Below, in pieces: positions 6,904 through 15,702 of a stretch of DNA of 64,000 nt (position 1 is its first letter; each line of letters starts with the position of its first letter). The stretch comes from Alteribacillus iranensis. GTDB taxonomy: Bacteria > Bacillota > Bacilli > Bacillales > Marinococcaceae. The position numbers were made by a program, and so were the translations under genes. A model generated the notes under the pieces. That model did not search any database and was not told where the DNA came from. It worked only from the letters and a program-made list of their open reading frames with translations. The DNA lies in contig NZ_FONT01000003.1 in NCBI RefSeq assembly GCF_900113025.1, positions 354,394 to 418,393 on the forward strand. The letters run 5' to 3'.

Positions 6904-7734
6904 TTACGTCGAGGAGTGCTTGTGCCGGTGAACAAACGCATTCAGTTCTCCCCCGACAACAAGAGCGAGTCCGGTTAAAAATAACCACAGCATCAACACG
7001 ATGGCACCTCCGAGACTTCCATAGGTTGCCGAATAGTTTCCGAAATGAGTAACATAAAAAGAAAAGCCAAAAGAAATAAGCAGCCACATACACGTTGCCG
7101 CAATAGCACCTGGAAGCACTTCCCGAAACGAAATTTGTTTATAGGGAGCAAGAAAATACAAAACAGACAATACAGAGATCATAACAAGGACCGTGAAAAC
7201 CCAACGAAGGATATCTAACATAGACTCGGTCTGGCTTTCATAAAAAAGGTATCGAGAGAGAGTATGAACAATCAATTCACCGAAAATATGAAGGACAAAA
7301 ATGAGTAGAAACGAGATAAGTAAGCCGAACGTCAACACGATGGAAAGAAGCCGCGCTTTCCAAAACGGGCGCTGTTCGGTGACGTCGAAAGAATGATTAA
7401 TGGCACGCAAAAATGCATTCACTCCGGCGGAAGCAGACCAAATAGTTCCAATGATCCCTAGTGTTAACAGGCCATTGTTGGAATCAACCGTAATCTGAAG
7501 GAGGGCGCTTTCTACCATGCGGGCCGTGTCTTGGGGCAGCATCGTATGAAGGAGAGCGAGTAAGCGATCATTATTTATGGAAAAGTAAGGAAGAATGGAT
7601 AAAAACAATATCATCATTGGAAACAAAGCAAGCATGTAAAAAAAAGCCTGTTCTGCTGCTAAACCAACAGTACGGTCATCTGTTAAATCAGAGATAAATT
7701 TTTTGCTTAGACTTTTTATAGATTGAAACGTCAT
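6904..7734 (-). CDS. YihY/BrkB-family integral membrane protein
   Basis: 276-residue protein of the YihY/BrkB (formerly called RNase BN) family, with about six membrane-spanning segments. Family features seen: the N-terminal AAEQAFFYMLALFPMMILFLS, the central GIIGTIWSASAGVNAFLRAIN, and the C-terminal YGSLGGAIVLMLWLFLTGLA followed by GGELNA. Located in the cytoplasmic membrane; possibly a transporter or a factor in envelope stress, exact role unknown. It is upstream of and in the same direction as the OsmC gene with a 90-nt gap containing a palindrome, so partial cotranscription is possible. Confidence 0.92.
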   Translation of the reverse strand: MTFQSIKSLSKKFISDLTDDRTVGLAAEQAFFYMLALFPMMILFLSILPYFSINNDRLLALLHTMLPQDTARMVESALLQITVDSNNGLLTLGIIGTIWSASAGVNAFLRAINHSFDVTEQRPFWKARLLSIVLTFGLLISFLLIFVLHIFGELIVHTLSRYLFYESQTESMLDILRWVFTVLVMISVLSVLYFLAPYKQISFREVLPGAIAATCMWLLISFGFSFYVTHFGNYSATYGSLGGAIVLMLWLFLTGLALVVGGELNAFVHRHKHSST

Positions 7735-7861
7735 ACCGTTCGCCCCTTTGTTACATAGATAAGAATCAAGACGACGACTCTTTGTTGTAAGCTTTTGTAC
7801 CTACGATCATCATACCCGTTCCAGTGTGATTGTCTACCAGGCCTGAGGAAATTTTTTCAAG

Positions 7862-7888
7862 GTTTATCTCAGTAAGATTGATGGGTAG
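7862..7888 (+). promoter_or_regulatory. Candidate SigB-type promoter
   Basis: GTTTAT (7862-7867), 15-nt spacer, GGGTAG (7883-7888), close to the SigB consensus GTTTAA-N12..15-GGGTAT. It lies 37 nt before the tiny gene at 7926. Confidence 0.45.
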
Positions 7889-7925
7889 GTGTTAGGTAAG
7901 ACGAAACAAAGAAAGGATGTCCTTC

Positions 7926-7994
7926 ATGCTAAGAACCATTTTAATGATAATAGGATTGATTGTAGTTATAAGTATTATTTTATCTTTCATTTAA
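7926..7994 (+). CDS. 22-residue single-helix membrane peptide
   Basis: ATG 7926 follows AAAGGATG and encodes MLRTILMIIGLIVVISIILS plus two residues: one hydrophobic helix with a single Arg near the N terminus. A SigB-like promoter lies upstream and a strong terminator at 8032-8085 downstream, so this looks like a complete tiny transcription unit. Function unknown; possible general-stress membrane peptide. Confidence 0.5.
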   Translation: MLRTILMIIGLIVVISIILSFI

Positions 7995-8031
7995 GAAGTT
8001 CTTGCAAAATGAAACATCCAGTGACATGGAG

Positions 8032-8085
8032 AGCAAGTCACTAGAGATGGTATCGTTACGGCCATCATAGTGGCTTGCTTTTTTA
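8032..8085 (+). terminator. Rho-independent terminator
   Basis: AGCAAGTCACTA (8032-8043) pairs with TAGTGGCTTGCT (8068-8079), with an inner GATGG/CCATC stem and a trailing T run. Confidence 0.8.
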
Positions 8086-8095
8086 TGGTGTTTTG

Positions 8096-8580
8096 GAGGA
8101 ATAGAGGCAGGGGAAGATAAGGTGGCCAAAAAACAGCAAATCACACGTGTGAGGGCAGGGAAGGCGATGAAAGGTGCCCAAACCGAGGATCGGCATTGGC
8201 GCGAGGTCATGGAGGAGATGAGAAGATGCCCAAAAGCCAATGCGTGATAATCGTGGGGGCAGGCAGAGGAAGCAAAGATGCCCAAAACCAGCTACGGCCT
8301 AAGCGTGAGGGAAGGCAGGGGAAAGGAAGGTTACCCAAAGTCAGCATGTCACACGTGTAAGGGCAGGGAAGGGATTGAAAGGTGCCCAAACCGAGGATCG
8401 GCAATAGCGTGAGGTCAGGCAGAGCGTGGAAAGATACCCTAAAGCCAACGCGACATTATCGTGGGGGCAGGCAAAGGAAGGGAAGATGCCCAAAACCGGC
8501 CACGACCTAAGCGTGAAGGCAGGCTGAGCATGGAAAGGTGACAAAATCAGTCACAGTCTAAGCGTGAGGGAAGGCAAAAT
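8096..8580. repeat. 52-bp-period intergenic repeat array 1 (about 9 units)
   Basis: The marker TGCCC or a variant recurs with t at 8123, 8175, 8227, 8279, 8332, 8383, 8435, 8487 and 8539, an almost exact 52-bp period. Each unit has a core beginning GTGAGGGCAGG and ending GGAAAGGTGCCCAAA, with diverged sequence between cores. Frames through it give low-complexity Arg/Ser/Cys peptides and are not considered coding. The same period and motif recur at 16636-17079. Confidence 0.85.
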
Positions 8581-8654
8581 GGCATAGGACCTTACCCTGT
8601 ACAAGCCGGACAATTTGGCTTATCTTGAAACCGCCGCAAGACTAAGCGACCATC

Positions 8655-8690
8655 AAAAAAAGAGCCGGCTCTCCGAAAGAGAGCGGCCCT
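8655..8690 (-). terminator. Rho-independent terminator of the DUF1540 gene
   Basis: On the minus strand, GCCGCTCTC and GAGAGCCGGC form the stem around TTTC, followed by seven T residues. Confidence 0.75.
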
Positions 8691-8772
8691 GGCATCGAAT
8701 ATCTTCAGCGGCTAGCTGCTCAGAGATTCATGAATCCGTGACTCGGAGGATCCCGTCGCAGCTAAGCGTTTC

Positions 8773-8928
8773 TTATTCTTCTTTTACAAACGTTTTACAG
8801 TCGGTCTCATGAGAGGTGGCTGCTTCTTCGCCTGTGTGGCTGACTACATAGATAGCTTCCGCTGCACAGCGGTTGCCATCCGCCCAATACATACAGTTAT
8901 TCACTTCACACAATACGTCTTGTGCCAT
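8773..8928 (-). CDS. DUF1540 cysteine-motif protein
   Basis: 51-residue minus-strand protein starting MAQDVLCEVNNCMYWADG. The four-cysteine pattern of DUF1540 is clear: VLCEVNNC, then NRCAAEAIYV, then ETDCKTF. This likely forms a small metal-binding knuckle. Proteins of this family are common in spore-forming Firmicutes; their function is not established. GGGGGTGAGGAG directly precedes the ATG, and a terminator follows at 8655-8690, so it is a single-gene transcript. Confidence 0.88.
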   Translation of the reverse strand: MAQDVLCEVNNCMYWADGNRCAAEAIYVVSHTGEEAATSHETDCKTFVKEE

Positions 8929-9009
8929 CTCCTCACCCCCTCGGGCTTAGAATGCACCAAGGAGCGCGAGAGAATACTGGCAGAAATATCATGAAAGGAA
9001 AGGAGAAGA

Positions 9010-9411
9010 TTATGTCACTTTTTCTTTCATGAGAAATTGCTGATATGCGAGCTGCGCTTTTTTAGCAAGGCTGATATTGGCGCCAACTCGAAGGCATTCT
9101 TCGATAAACTCTGGATCCTCATCCCGGCATGGCAAGCCGAGTGAATGTAATCTCCAGTGTACCAGCTCATGCAGAAGGGACTTTAATACCCCTTCTTCTG
9201 AACGAATCGCATTTCGTTCCGTGCTCATTTGGATCGTTCGTTCTCCAGTTTTTCGGTCATATATAAATACAGCATTTTGGACGCTCCAGTCTTCGTTTAC
9301 GAGTTCAATGGTGTCATGAAACGGAACACCCCAATGCTTCCAAGACATATCGTTCGCATGGTCGTATAGTTCTTCTAAGGTGAAGTCCCCACTCCGTAAT
9401 ACCTTTTTCAC
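9010..9411 (-). CDS. SprT-like zinc metallopeptidase-domain protein
   Basis: 133-residue protein with the zinc-peptidase motif HELVHWRLH in its second half, followed by DEDPEFIEEC that may supply a third ligand. The arrangement resembles SprT-like/DUF45-type domains. No signal peptide, so cytosolic. Start is GTG 9411 behind AAGGAAGAGGA. It is downstream of the PepSY/two-component operon on the same strand, but about 150 nt away, so probably independent. Substrate unknown. Confidence 0.75.
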   Translation of the reverse strand: MKKVLRSGDFTLEELYDHANDMSWKHWGVPFHDTIELVNEDWSVQNAVFIYDRKTGERTIQMSTERNAIRSEEGVLKSLLHELVHWRLHSLGLPCRDEDPEFIEECLRVGANISLAKKAQLAYQQFLMKEKVT

Positions 9412-9563
9412 ACGTCCTCTTCCTTTTCTTTATAATTTTAAAATGTTAGAGATATATTACCATATTACGGAAGTGGGGAAAAGATTTTTGCACAAAATTA
9501 CGTTTGATGTTTTTGTTAACAGGGTAATATGATTTGTTTCAGCTTTTTTCTTTCTGAGGATCG

Positions 9564-10142
9564 TTAGTCGTCATAAGAAATGAGAATAATTTCTCCGGTG
9601 AATGCGTCGACTTCTACTTCTGCTTCTCCTTTGTCAGTGTTGATTTCAAATTCATAGTACGTCCGGCCGTCATCTTCATCAAGCTCGGCTTCCATAATGG
9701 TTCCACCTGTTTCGGAAAGAGCAATGTCTTGAGCTTTTTTCATATCAATGGCTACGTTATTAGCTTGAGGTTCGGCTTTTCCGTTGTCATCCCCGTCTTT
9801 GTTCTCCTGTTGTTTCGTTGTGTCATTTGAGGAAGGGTTCGTGTTTGGTTCTTTTTCTATTTTCTCTTTTTCATCGAGCCTGATAATTTCTCCGGTAGTT
9901 GCATCAAGTTTTAATTCATATTTGTATGTGTCTCCGGTGATTTCTACTTCATAGATTTTCTTTCCGTTTTTTGTTTCTAATTCGACTTCGGTAACTTTTC
10001 CGGGATATTGTTCGGATGCAATGGATTTAGCTTCATCGAGTGATAATTCTGTATCGCCTGCAGAGGCAGTGAACTGCTGAACTCCAATCGCGACAAGTCC
10101 TAGAGATAGAACACAAGCGGTAGCAATAACAAATTTTTTCAT
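9564..10142 (-). CDS. Secreted or membrane-anchored protein with two PepSY domains
   Basis: 192 residues. An N-terminal hydrophobic segment (MKKFVIATACVLSLGLVAIG) acts as signal or anchor. Two PepSY domains follow, around residues 35-95 and 135-190, each ending in a D(A)xTGEII motif, joined by an Asn/Gln/Asp-rich linker. The start is fixed by GGAGG before ATG 10142. It follows a sensor kinase and response regulator in the same direction, the arrangement seen in B. subtilis ykoG-ykoH-ykoI. PepSY domains often modulate peptidases or signal sensing outside the membrane, so a role in that sensory pathway is likely. Confidence 0.85.
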   Translation of the reverse strand: MKKFVIATACVLSLGLVAIGVQQFTASAGDTELSLDEAKSIASEQYPGKVTEVELETKNGKKIYEVEITGDTYKYELKLDATTGEIIRLDEKEKIEKEPNTNPSSNDTTKQQENKDGDDNGKAEPQANNVAIDMKKAQDIALSETGGTIMEAELDEDDGRTYYEFEINTDKGEAEVEVDAFTGEIILISYDD

Positions 10143-10246
10143 GGTGACGTCCTCCTTGTATTTTGAACTATCTTCATCATAAAGGGGCAATCTGAACGTA
10201 CCCTTAAACAAACATTAGAAAATGATGAGAAACAGGAGAAAGCGTA

Positions 10247-11605
10247 CTAAGATTGGACAACCGGCAATCGGATGGTGAATGTGGAGCCTTGTCCGGGTTT
10301 ACTGTCGAGCGTTACGTCACCGTTGTGGAGGCGGATGAGCTGTTTTGCGATCGGAAGTCCGAGCCCCGAGCCCCCGGTAGACCGAGAGCGCGCTTTGTCG
10401 ACACGGTAAAAGCGATCGAAAATATGCTTTTGGTCTGAGTCCGGGATACCTTCTCCTTCATCTTGGACAGAAAGAAGAATGTGATGTCCCTCTTCTTTCA
10501 AACGAACGTGGATGTCTTGCTCGGTATATTTCACAGCGTTATCAAGAAGAATGTAAAGAGCTTGCTTTACTTTTGACTCATCCCCTTCGATTATTACTTC
10601 CTTCTCTGGTGCGTCCAAAGTGATCGTACGCTGGAAGGATGTCGAAAAAGAGTGGACCGTTTGTTTACACACGGAAGCGATGTCAAAGGAAGTTATTTCC
10701 AATGCTTCGGCTTCTTCTGATCGGGCTAAGGTGAGAAGCTGGTCGCTGATTTTTTTCATTCGGTCAGTTTCCGTAACAATCGCCTCCAATGATTCTTCCA
10801 GCACATCCGGTTTCTTTGCTCCCCAGCGCTTTAACAGACGAGCATAACTGTCAATAATAGACAAAGGAGTTCGAAGTTCGTGAGAGGCGTCAGAGACAAA
10901 GTGTTTTTGTTTTTCAAAGTTATCGGAGAGGCGCCGAATCATATGATTAAAGGCTGCTCCCATTTCATAAATTTCATCCTTGGATTTTCGATGCAAATCG
11001 ATCTTTTTCCATTCGCCCGTTGTTTGTACTTCATTCATTGTGCGGACCAGAGCCCGGATGGGACGTAAAAATACTTCGCCGAGCAGGCGCCCGCCAATCA
11101 ACGTCGGAAGCAAAATAATAAGAGACGAAGCAAACAAGACGAGCATTAAACGATCCATATTCGTTTCAAAAGCATCTAAGTGTTCCGTCACTTGAAGAGT
11201 AACGACGGCTCCGTTATCCCAAATGACCGGCCGGTGAATAATGGCGTATGTTTCTCCAGCTTCACTCTGAAATAATTCGGCTTCCTCTCCGGCGTGATAT
11301 CGAAAAGGGAGGTCGGAAAAACGTGTTTCTTTTGTTACCGTATGAAGGATAGAATCATCTCTGTCAATCACTCGGATCATCCCGTTTGCGGGTACAAACG
11401 CACGTAACACGTCCGAGATAATTGGTTCCATCCCTTCTGCGGTTTGAATGGTCTCTGCCGCTGATTCAGCTTGTGATTGAACCCGTTCGATTTCTGACTG
11501 GGATGCAAATTGATGAAATAGCAAATATGCCGCTGTATTGGCCCCGATCAAAAGCAATATCATCCATAATGTAGAATACAGCTGGAGTTTGGATTTGAGC
11601 TTCAT
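10247..11605 (-). CDS. Sensor histidine kinase
   Basis: 452-residue membrane kinase. Two transmembrane helices (about 10-32 and 153-173) flank an extracellular sensor loop; then come HAMP, the HisKA dimerisation region with phospho-accepting His in VSDASHELRTPLS (about residue 240), and HATPase motifs: N-box LLDNAVKYT, G1 DEGEGIP and G2 GGSGLGLPIA. Only 2 nt separate it from the response regulator gene, so they form an operon, with the PepSY gene probably last. Similar to B. subtilis YkoH and to ArlS; the signal is unknown. Confidence 0.93.
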   Translation of the reverse strand: MKLKSKLQLYSTLWMILLLIGANTAAYLLFHQFASQSEIERVQSQAESAAETIQTAEGMEPIISDVLRAFVPANGMIRVIDRDDSILHTVTKETRFSDLPFRYHAGEEAELFQSEAGETYAIIHRPVIWDNGAVVTLQVTEHLDAFETNMDRLMLVLFASSLIILLPTLIGGRLLGEVFLRPIRALVRTMNEVQTTGEWKKIDLHRKSKDEIYEMGAAFNHMIRRLSDNFEKQKHFVSDASHELRTPLSIIDSYARLLKRWGAKKPDVLEESLEAIVTETDRMKKISDQLLTLARSEEAEALEITSFDIASVCKQTVHSFSTSFQRTITLDAPEKEVIIEGDESKVKQALYILLDNAVKYTEQDIHVRLKEEGHHILLSVQDEGEGIPDSDQKHIFDRFYRVDKARSRSTGGSGLGLPIAKQLIRLHNGDVTLDSKPGQGSTFTIRLPVVQS

Positions 11606-11607
11606 TG

Positions 11608-12297
11608 TTACGACCCTTTCATGGAGTATCCCACTCCGCGGACAGTATGAATGAGGGGAGTGGAGAAAGGTTTATCAATTTTTTTTCGTACGTACCGAAT
11701 GTAAACATCCACCACATTGGTATCTCCCATATAATCAAATCCCCAAACGTCTTCCAGAATTTGTTCTCTCGTTAAAACAAGATTTTTGTTTTTCATGAGA
11801 TAGAGGAGCAGGTCAAATTCACGCGGCGTCATCTCAATTGCAAGCTGACCTCGGTAAATTTCTCTCGTAGCTGGGGTGACTTGCAAGTCTCCTACTTGAA
11901 TGGTCTCCTGTTTTTCCTCTCCCGTAGTTTTCTTACTTCGTAAATGAGCACGAATGCGGGCAAGAAGTTCTTCAATTTCAAACGGTTTGGTAACATAATC
12001 ATTCGCGCCCAGGTCAAGGCCGCTCACTTTATCCGGCACCTCACCACGCGCCGTAAGTAAGATGACCGGGGTGCTCTCATCTTCTTTTCGCAAACGGCGC
12101 AAAATCTCCAAGCCGCTCATCTCAGGCAACATCACATCAAGCAATACAAGATCATGCTCTCCGGATAACGCCTCATGATACCCATCCCGTCCATGATGAA
12201 CCGTACATACGTCATAACCTTCATATTCCAGCTCTAACGCAAGCACGCGTGCTAATTTTTCTTCGTCTTCTACGATTAAAACAGATCCAAGTGACAC
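11608..12297 (-). CDS. OmpR-family response regulator
   Basis: 229 residues: receiver domain with phospho-accepting Asp in DLVLLDVMLPE (about residue 55) and conserved Lys in DYVTKPF, then a winged-helix DNA-binding domain (TPREFDLLLYLM ... VDVYIRYVRKKI). The start is GTG 12297 with AAGGTG upstream; the nearby ATG is in another frame. It is the first gene of the operon with the sensor kinase at 10247-11605. Likely autoregulated, as is common for this class, but no site was identified. Confidence 0.94.
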   Translation of the reverse strand: MSLGSVLIVEDEEKLARVLALELEYEGYDVCTVHHGRDGYHEALSGEHDLVLLDVMLPEMSGLEILRRLRKEDESTPVILLTARGEVPDKVSGLDLGANDYVTKPFEIEELLARIRAHLRSKKTTGEEKQETIQVGDLQVTPATREIYRGQLAIEMTPREFDLLLYLMKNKNLVLTREQILEDVWGFDYMGDTNVVDVYIRYVRKKIDKPFSTPLIHTVRGVGYSMKGS

Positions 12298-12765
12298 ATG
12301 GATTCACACCTTTCTTACGTAACTCTTCTATGTATTATCATACCGCAAAAAGGCGAAAGACGAGCCATGGAAAAGGAAGAAAGGGTAAAAGAAGGGAGCA
12401 TGCCTGCATAAAGAAAAAACAGCAACTTTTTTCTTACATATGTGAATAACATGGAAAAGAAAAGGGTATGGGGAGCGTTGATGGAGGAAGATCATGATAA
12501 GTAGTTCTGCGCCCGAAAGCAATAAACATAACCTTTACCCAGATAGAAGGATCCTCAAACCAAATGGAGAGAAATGGACACTTTCACACAATTTTTTATA
12601 TTATTGAGGGTATATTTCACGAAAGGTTTATAGTGAAATAGAAATCTTTGTGATATAATGCTGAAAGTCAAGAGCAATAATGTTTTTTTTCTTTAAAGAA
12701 ATCGTTAATATATGAATCGATCAATAAAATTAAAGGTCTGGTTTTGAACAGCTAGGAGGCATATT
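12298..12765. other. Intergenic region, no gene seen
   Basis: Divergent promoter region between the response regulator and tagD. The strand-specific open frames inside have biased, gene-unlike composition and no ribosome sites. AT-rich tracts at 12590-12720 probably hold the tagD promoter, but no clean -35/-10 pair could be defended. Confidence 0.5.
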
Positions 12766-13164
12766 ATGAAAAAAGTGATCACGTACGGAACGTTTGACTT
12801 GCTCCATTTCGGGCATATCAACTTGCTGAAGCGTGCGAAAGCACTTGGCGATCATTTGACCGTTGCTATTTCTACGGATGAATTCAACGCCTTAAAAAAT
12901 AAAAAAGCGTATTATTCATATGAGCAAAGAAAAATCATTCTCGAAGCGATTCGTTATGTCGATGAAGTCATCCCTGAGGAAAAATGGGAGCAGAAGGCAG
13001 AGGACGTAAAGAAACATGATATCGATATTTTCGTCATGGGTGATGACTGGAAAGGGAAGTTTGATTATCTCAGCAAATATTGCGATGTCGTTTATCTTCC
13101 TAGAACAGCGAATATCTCGACGACGAAAATTAAAGAAGAATTGCTTCTTGCCAATGCGTATTAA
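12766..13164 (+). CDS. tagD: Glycerol-3-phosphate cytidylyltransferase
   Basis: Makes CDP-glycerol from CTP and glycerol-3-phosphate, the activated precursor of poly(glycerol phosphate) wall teichoic acid. 132 residues, almost exactly the length of B. subtilis TagD. Nucleotidyltransferase signatures: GTFDLLHFGH at residues 8-17 and RTANISTTKIKE near the C terminus; the motif Trp is in VMGDDWKGKFD. AGGAGG precedes ATG 12766. A terminator follows, so tagD is expressed separately from the next tag genes. Cytosolic. Confidence 0.97.
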   Translation: MKKVITYGTFDLLHFGHINLLKRAKALGDHLTVAISTDEFNALKNKKAYYSYEQRKIILEAIRYVDEVIPEEKWEQKAEDVKKHDIDIFVMGDDWKGKFDYLSKYCDVVYLPRTANISTTKIKEELLLANAY

Positions 13165-13198
13165 TTAGCGATACGATCATAATAAAAAGAGTAGCCAA

Positions 13199-13234
13199 TA
13201 AAAAAGAGAGAAGGACATTCTCTCTCTTTTTTTG
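13199..13234 (+). terminator. Rho-independent terminator after tagD
   Basis: AAAAGAGAGAA and TTCTCTCTCTTTT form a long stem ending in a T run. Confidence 0.85.
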
Positions 13235-13299
13235 TTTTCTGTGACGTACAAGTATATAATAGACCAAGTGATTAACAAATCATATTCTGCAAGAAGGGT

Positions 13300-14592
13300 A
13301 TGAAGCAGGAAATGAAACGACTGAGAAAGAAACTTAACAAGTGGAAAAAGAATTGGAAAAAGAATTGGAATAAAAAAGTTAAGAAAAAATATAAGAAAAG
13401 AATAAACAAAAGAATCAATAAAATAAAGAAATCCAAGCCGGTTCGTCTAGGATACCGGGGGATATTTGGTTTGGTGGGGAAATTGCCTAAAAAAGAAATC
13501 ATTGTCTTTGAAAGCTTCTTGGGAAAACAATACAGTTGTAACCCACGGGCGATATATGAATTACTCCAAAAACAAGATAGAGAATACACGTATTACTGGA
13601 GCATTGATCATCGTTTTAAATCACGTTTTGAGGAACATGGTGTCCAAACGATTCAACGTTTTACGGTGAAATGGTTTGTCGTGATGATGCGAGCAAAATA
13701 TTGGGTATTCAACAGCAGGCTGCCAAAATGGATACCAAAGCCGGCAGACACCGTGTATTTGCAAACGTGGCACGGGACTCCTTTGAAAAAGCTAGCGTTG
13801 GATATGGATGAGGTATTGATGCCGGGGACCACGACAGAAATGTATAAACGGAATTTCGTCGCAGAAGCAAGCCGCTGGAATTACCTCGTCTCACCTAACA
13901 GCTATTCAACAGACATTTTTAAGCGTGCGTTTGATTTTGATGAAACGACGCAAACGATGCTGGAAACCGGTTATCCGCGAAACGATTATTTGTTCCACTA
14001 TACCGAGGAAGACGTGCGGGCGATCAAAGAACGGCTGCAGCTTCCCGAGGATAAAAAAGTGATCTTATATGCGCCAACCTGGCGGGATAATGAGTACCAC
14101 TTCATTGGCAAATATAAATTCGCGATTCAAATGGATTTGGACCGGATGAGAGAAGAATTGGGGGACGACTATGTCATTGTCATGCGTCTTCATTACTTAG
14201 TGTCCGATAAGCTGGACCTTACAGGGTATGAAGACTTTGCGGTGGACGGGTCGAACTACCCTGATATTCGGGATCTCTATATCATCAGTGATTTACTCAT
14301 TACTGACTATTCTTCTGTGATGTTTGACTATGGCGTGTTAAAACGGCCAATGATTTTTTATGTATATGACATTGAGAGTTATCGTGATCAGCTAAGAGGG
14401 TTTTATTTTGATTTTGAAAAAGATGCTCCCGGGCCGCTTGTAAAAACGACAGAAGACATGATCTATTATGTGAAGCGAGCAGACACCATCCGGACCGAGC
14501 ACCAGGAACAAGTTGAATGGTTTGAGGAAACGTTTCATTCTCTCGAAGACGGATATGCCTCAGACCGCGTTATTCAGCAAGTGTTTGACTGA
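13300..14592 (+). CDS. CDP-glycerol glycerophosphotransferase (TagF/TagB-like)
   Basis: Adds glycerol phosphate units from CDP-glycerol to the teichoic acid chain or its primer at the cytosolic face of the membrane. 430 residues. Family motifs are seen: TWHGTPLKKLALD (catalytic His), ETGYPRND, ILYAPTWRD, MRLHY and the C-terminal DLLITDYSSVMFDY. The first 46 residues are extremely Lys/Arg-rich, likely a membrane-binding helix. The length is between TagB (about 380) and TagF (about 745); it lacks the extra N-terminal domain of TagF, so primase versus polymerase cannot be settled. The start is uncertain: AAGAAGGG lies right before ATG 13300, with better spacing to ATG 13312. Followed by tagG. 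Confidence 0.93.
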   Translation: MKQEMKRLRKKLNKWKKNWKKNWNKKVKKKYKKRINKRINKIKKSKPVRLGYRGIFGLVGKLPKKEIIVFESFLGKQYSCNPRAIYELLQKQDREYTYYWSIDHRFKSRFEEHGVQTIQRFTVKWFVVMMRAKYWVFNSRLPKWIPKPADTVYLQTWHGTPLKKLALDMDEVLMPGTTTEMYKRNFVAEASRWNYLVSPNSYSTDIFKRAFDFDETTQTMLETGYPRNDYLFHYTEEDVRAIKERLQLPEDKKVILYAPTWRDNEYHFIGKYKFAIQMDLDRMREELGDDYVIVMRLHYLVSDKLDLTGYEDFAVDGSNYPDIRDLYIISDLLITDYSSVMFDYGVLKRPMIFYVYDIESYRDQLRGFYFDFEKDAPGPLVKTTEDMIYYVKRADTIRTEHQEQVEWFEETFHSLEDGYASDRVIQQVFD

Positions 14593-14625
14593 TCATGAGC
14601 GGGAAAGAGAAAATGAGGGAATAGA

Positions 14626-15432
14626 ATGAAGGCAGTAGTCTCGGTGATGAAAGAGCTATGGCACAATATGTATTTAATTAATCGCCTGGCTTTGTATGAG
14701 ATTAAAATTAAAAACAAAAACAACTATTTTGGGGAAGCTTGGGAAATTTTCACTCCTTTATTTTTTATTGCCATTTATTGGTTTGTATTCGGCTATGGGA
14801 TTCGAAGCAATGAAGATGTGGATGGAATTCCCTTTTTAAACTGGATGCTGGCGGCTATCACGATTTGGTTTTTCGTACAGCCGGCCGTCACGCAAGGGTC
14901 CAAAGCTATCTACACAAAGGTGCGAATGGTATCAAAAATGAACTTCCCTACGAGCGTGATTCCGGTCTATGTGGTCGTCTCCAGACTGTATCCGCATCTC
15001 GTGCTGTTGATGATAATACTTTTGTATATGCAATTTACAGGATATCCGATCAATCTCTATTACATTCAGCTCCCGTATTACTTGGCGGGGATGCTTTTAT
15101 TAGTTATTTCATTTGTTCTTCTGTCCTCGACGATTACGACAGTGTTTCGCGATGTACAGCTGTTCATTCAATCGACGATACGCGTGTTTCTTTACATCAC
15201 CCCTTTCTTGTGGGTGACCGAAACATTGCCTGAATTTGTCCAATCGTTTATGAAAATAAATCCGCTCTATTATTTAGTAGAAGGGTTTCGGGCTTCAATA
15301 TTCGGGGAATCCTGGTATCTCATAGAAAACTGGCAATACACGCTTTATTTTTGGGCGGTCGTCCTCGTCCTGTTCAGTATCGGAGCCATTCTCCATATGC
15401 GATTCCGCCGGCACTTTATCGACTTTTTATAA
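14626..15432 (+). CDS. tagG: Teichoic acid ABC transporter permease
   Basis: 268-residue ABC-2-type membrane subunit that, with TagH, flips wall teichoic acid across the membrane. Six hydrophobic segments, and the typical TagG phrases YLINRLALYEIKIKNKNNYFG near the N terminus and VFRDVQLFIQSTIRVFLYITPFLW in the second half. It starts 33 nt after the transferase gene with GAGGGAATAG before the ATG, so it is in the same operon. Its ATPase partner tagH follows but is separated by a 270-nt repeat-bearing insertion, which is unusual. Confidence 0.95.
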   Translation: MKAVVSVMKELWHNMYLINRLALYEIKIKNKNNYFGEAWEIFTPLFFIAIYWFVFGYGIRSNEDVDGIPFLNWMLAAITIWFFVQPAVTQGSKAIYTKVRMVSKMNFPTSVIPVYVVVSRLYPHLVLLMIILLYMQFTGYPINLYYIQLPYYLAGMLLLVISFVLLSSTITTVFRDVQLFIQSTIRVFLYITPFLWVTETLPEFVQSFMKINPLYYLVEGFRASIFGESWYLIENWQYTLYFWAVVLVLFSIGAILHMRFRRHFIDFL

Positions 15433-15635
15433 GAAAAGCGAAAGGCGCCCACTTGCACAGGACGTGCTGACTTCTGCGTTGCAAACAGGACGTTTGCGCT
15501 CTTAGCAGAAGAACCCCTATCGGCGACAAGCGCTGGAGACCCGCCGAGGAGGCTTAGCCACCGCAAAGCAGGTTGAAGCGATATCGATCCGCTGGGCCTG
15601 AAGCTGAATCAAAAGAAAAGCGTAAGGTGTCCGAA
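15433..15635. repeat. AGGAC-loop hairpin repeat inserted between tagG and tagH
   Basis: Bounded by AAGAAAAGCGAAAGGCGC at the left and a related AAAGAAAAGCGTAAGG at the right. Inside are the hairpins GCAC-AGGAC-GTGC (about 15454-15468) and GCAAAC-AGGAC-GTTTGC with outer stem TTCTGC/GCAGAA (15472-15510). The same loop with different stems occurs at 1992-2026, 2118-2154 and 42831-42865. Confidence 0.8.
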
Positions 15636-15702
15636 GCTGGATCCCCTTTAGCCCAACCATGACACACATTCCTGACTGCGAAGAATAGAAGGAAGTGATA
15701 GG

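Noticed and set aside
8096-8580. CRISPR array
   Set aside because: The period is regular, but no part of the unit is an exact repeat, the cores vary, and no cas genes are present.
12328-12522. Minus-strand frame upstream of the response regulator
   Set aside because: Phe/Pro/Ser-rich shadow composition, no ribosome site, within a divergent promoter region.
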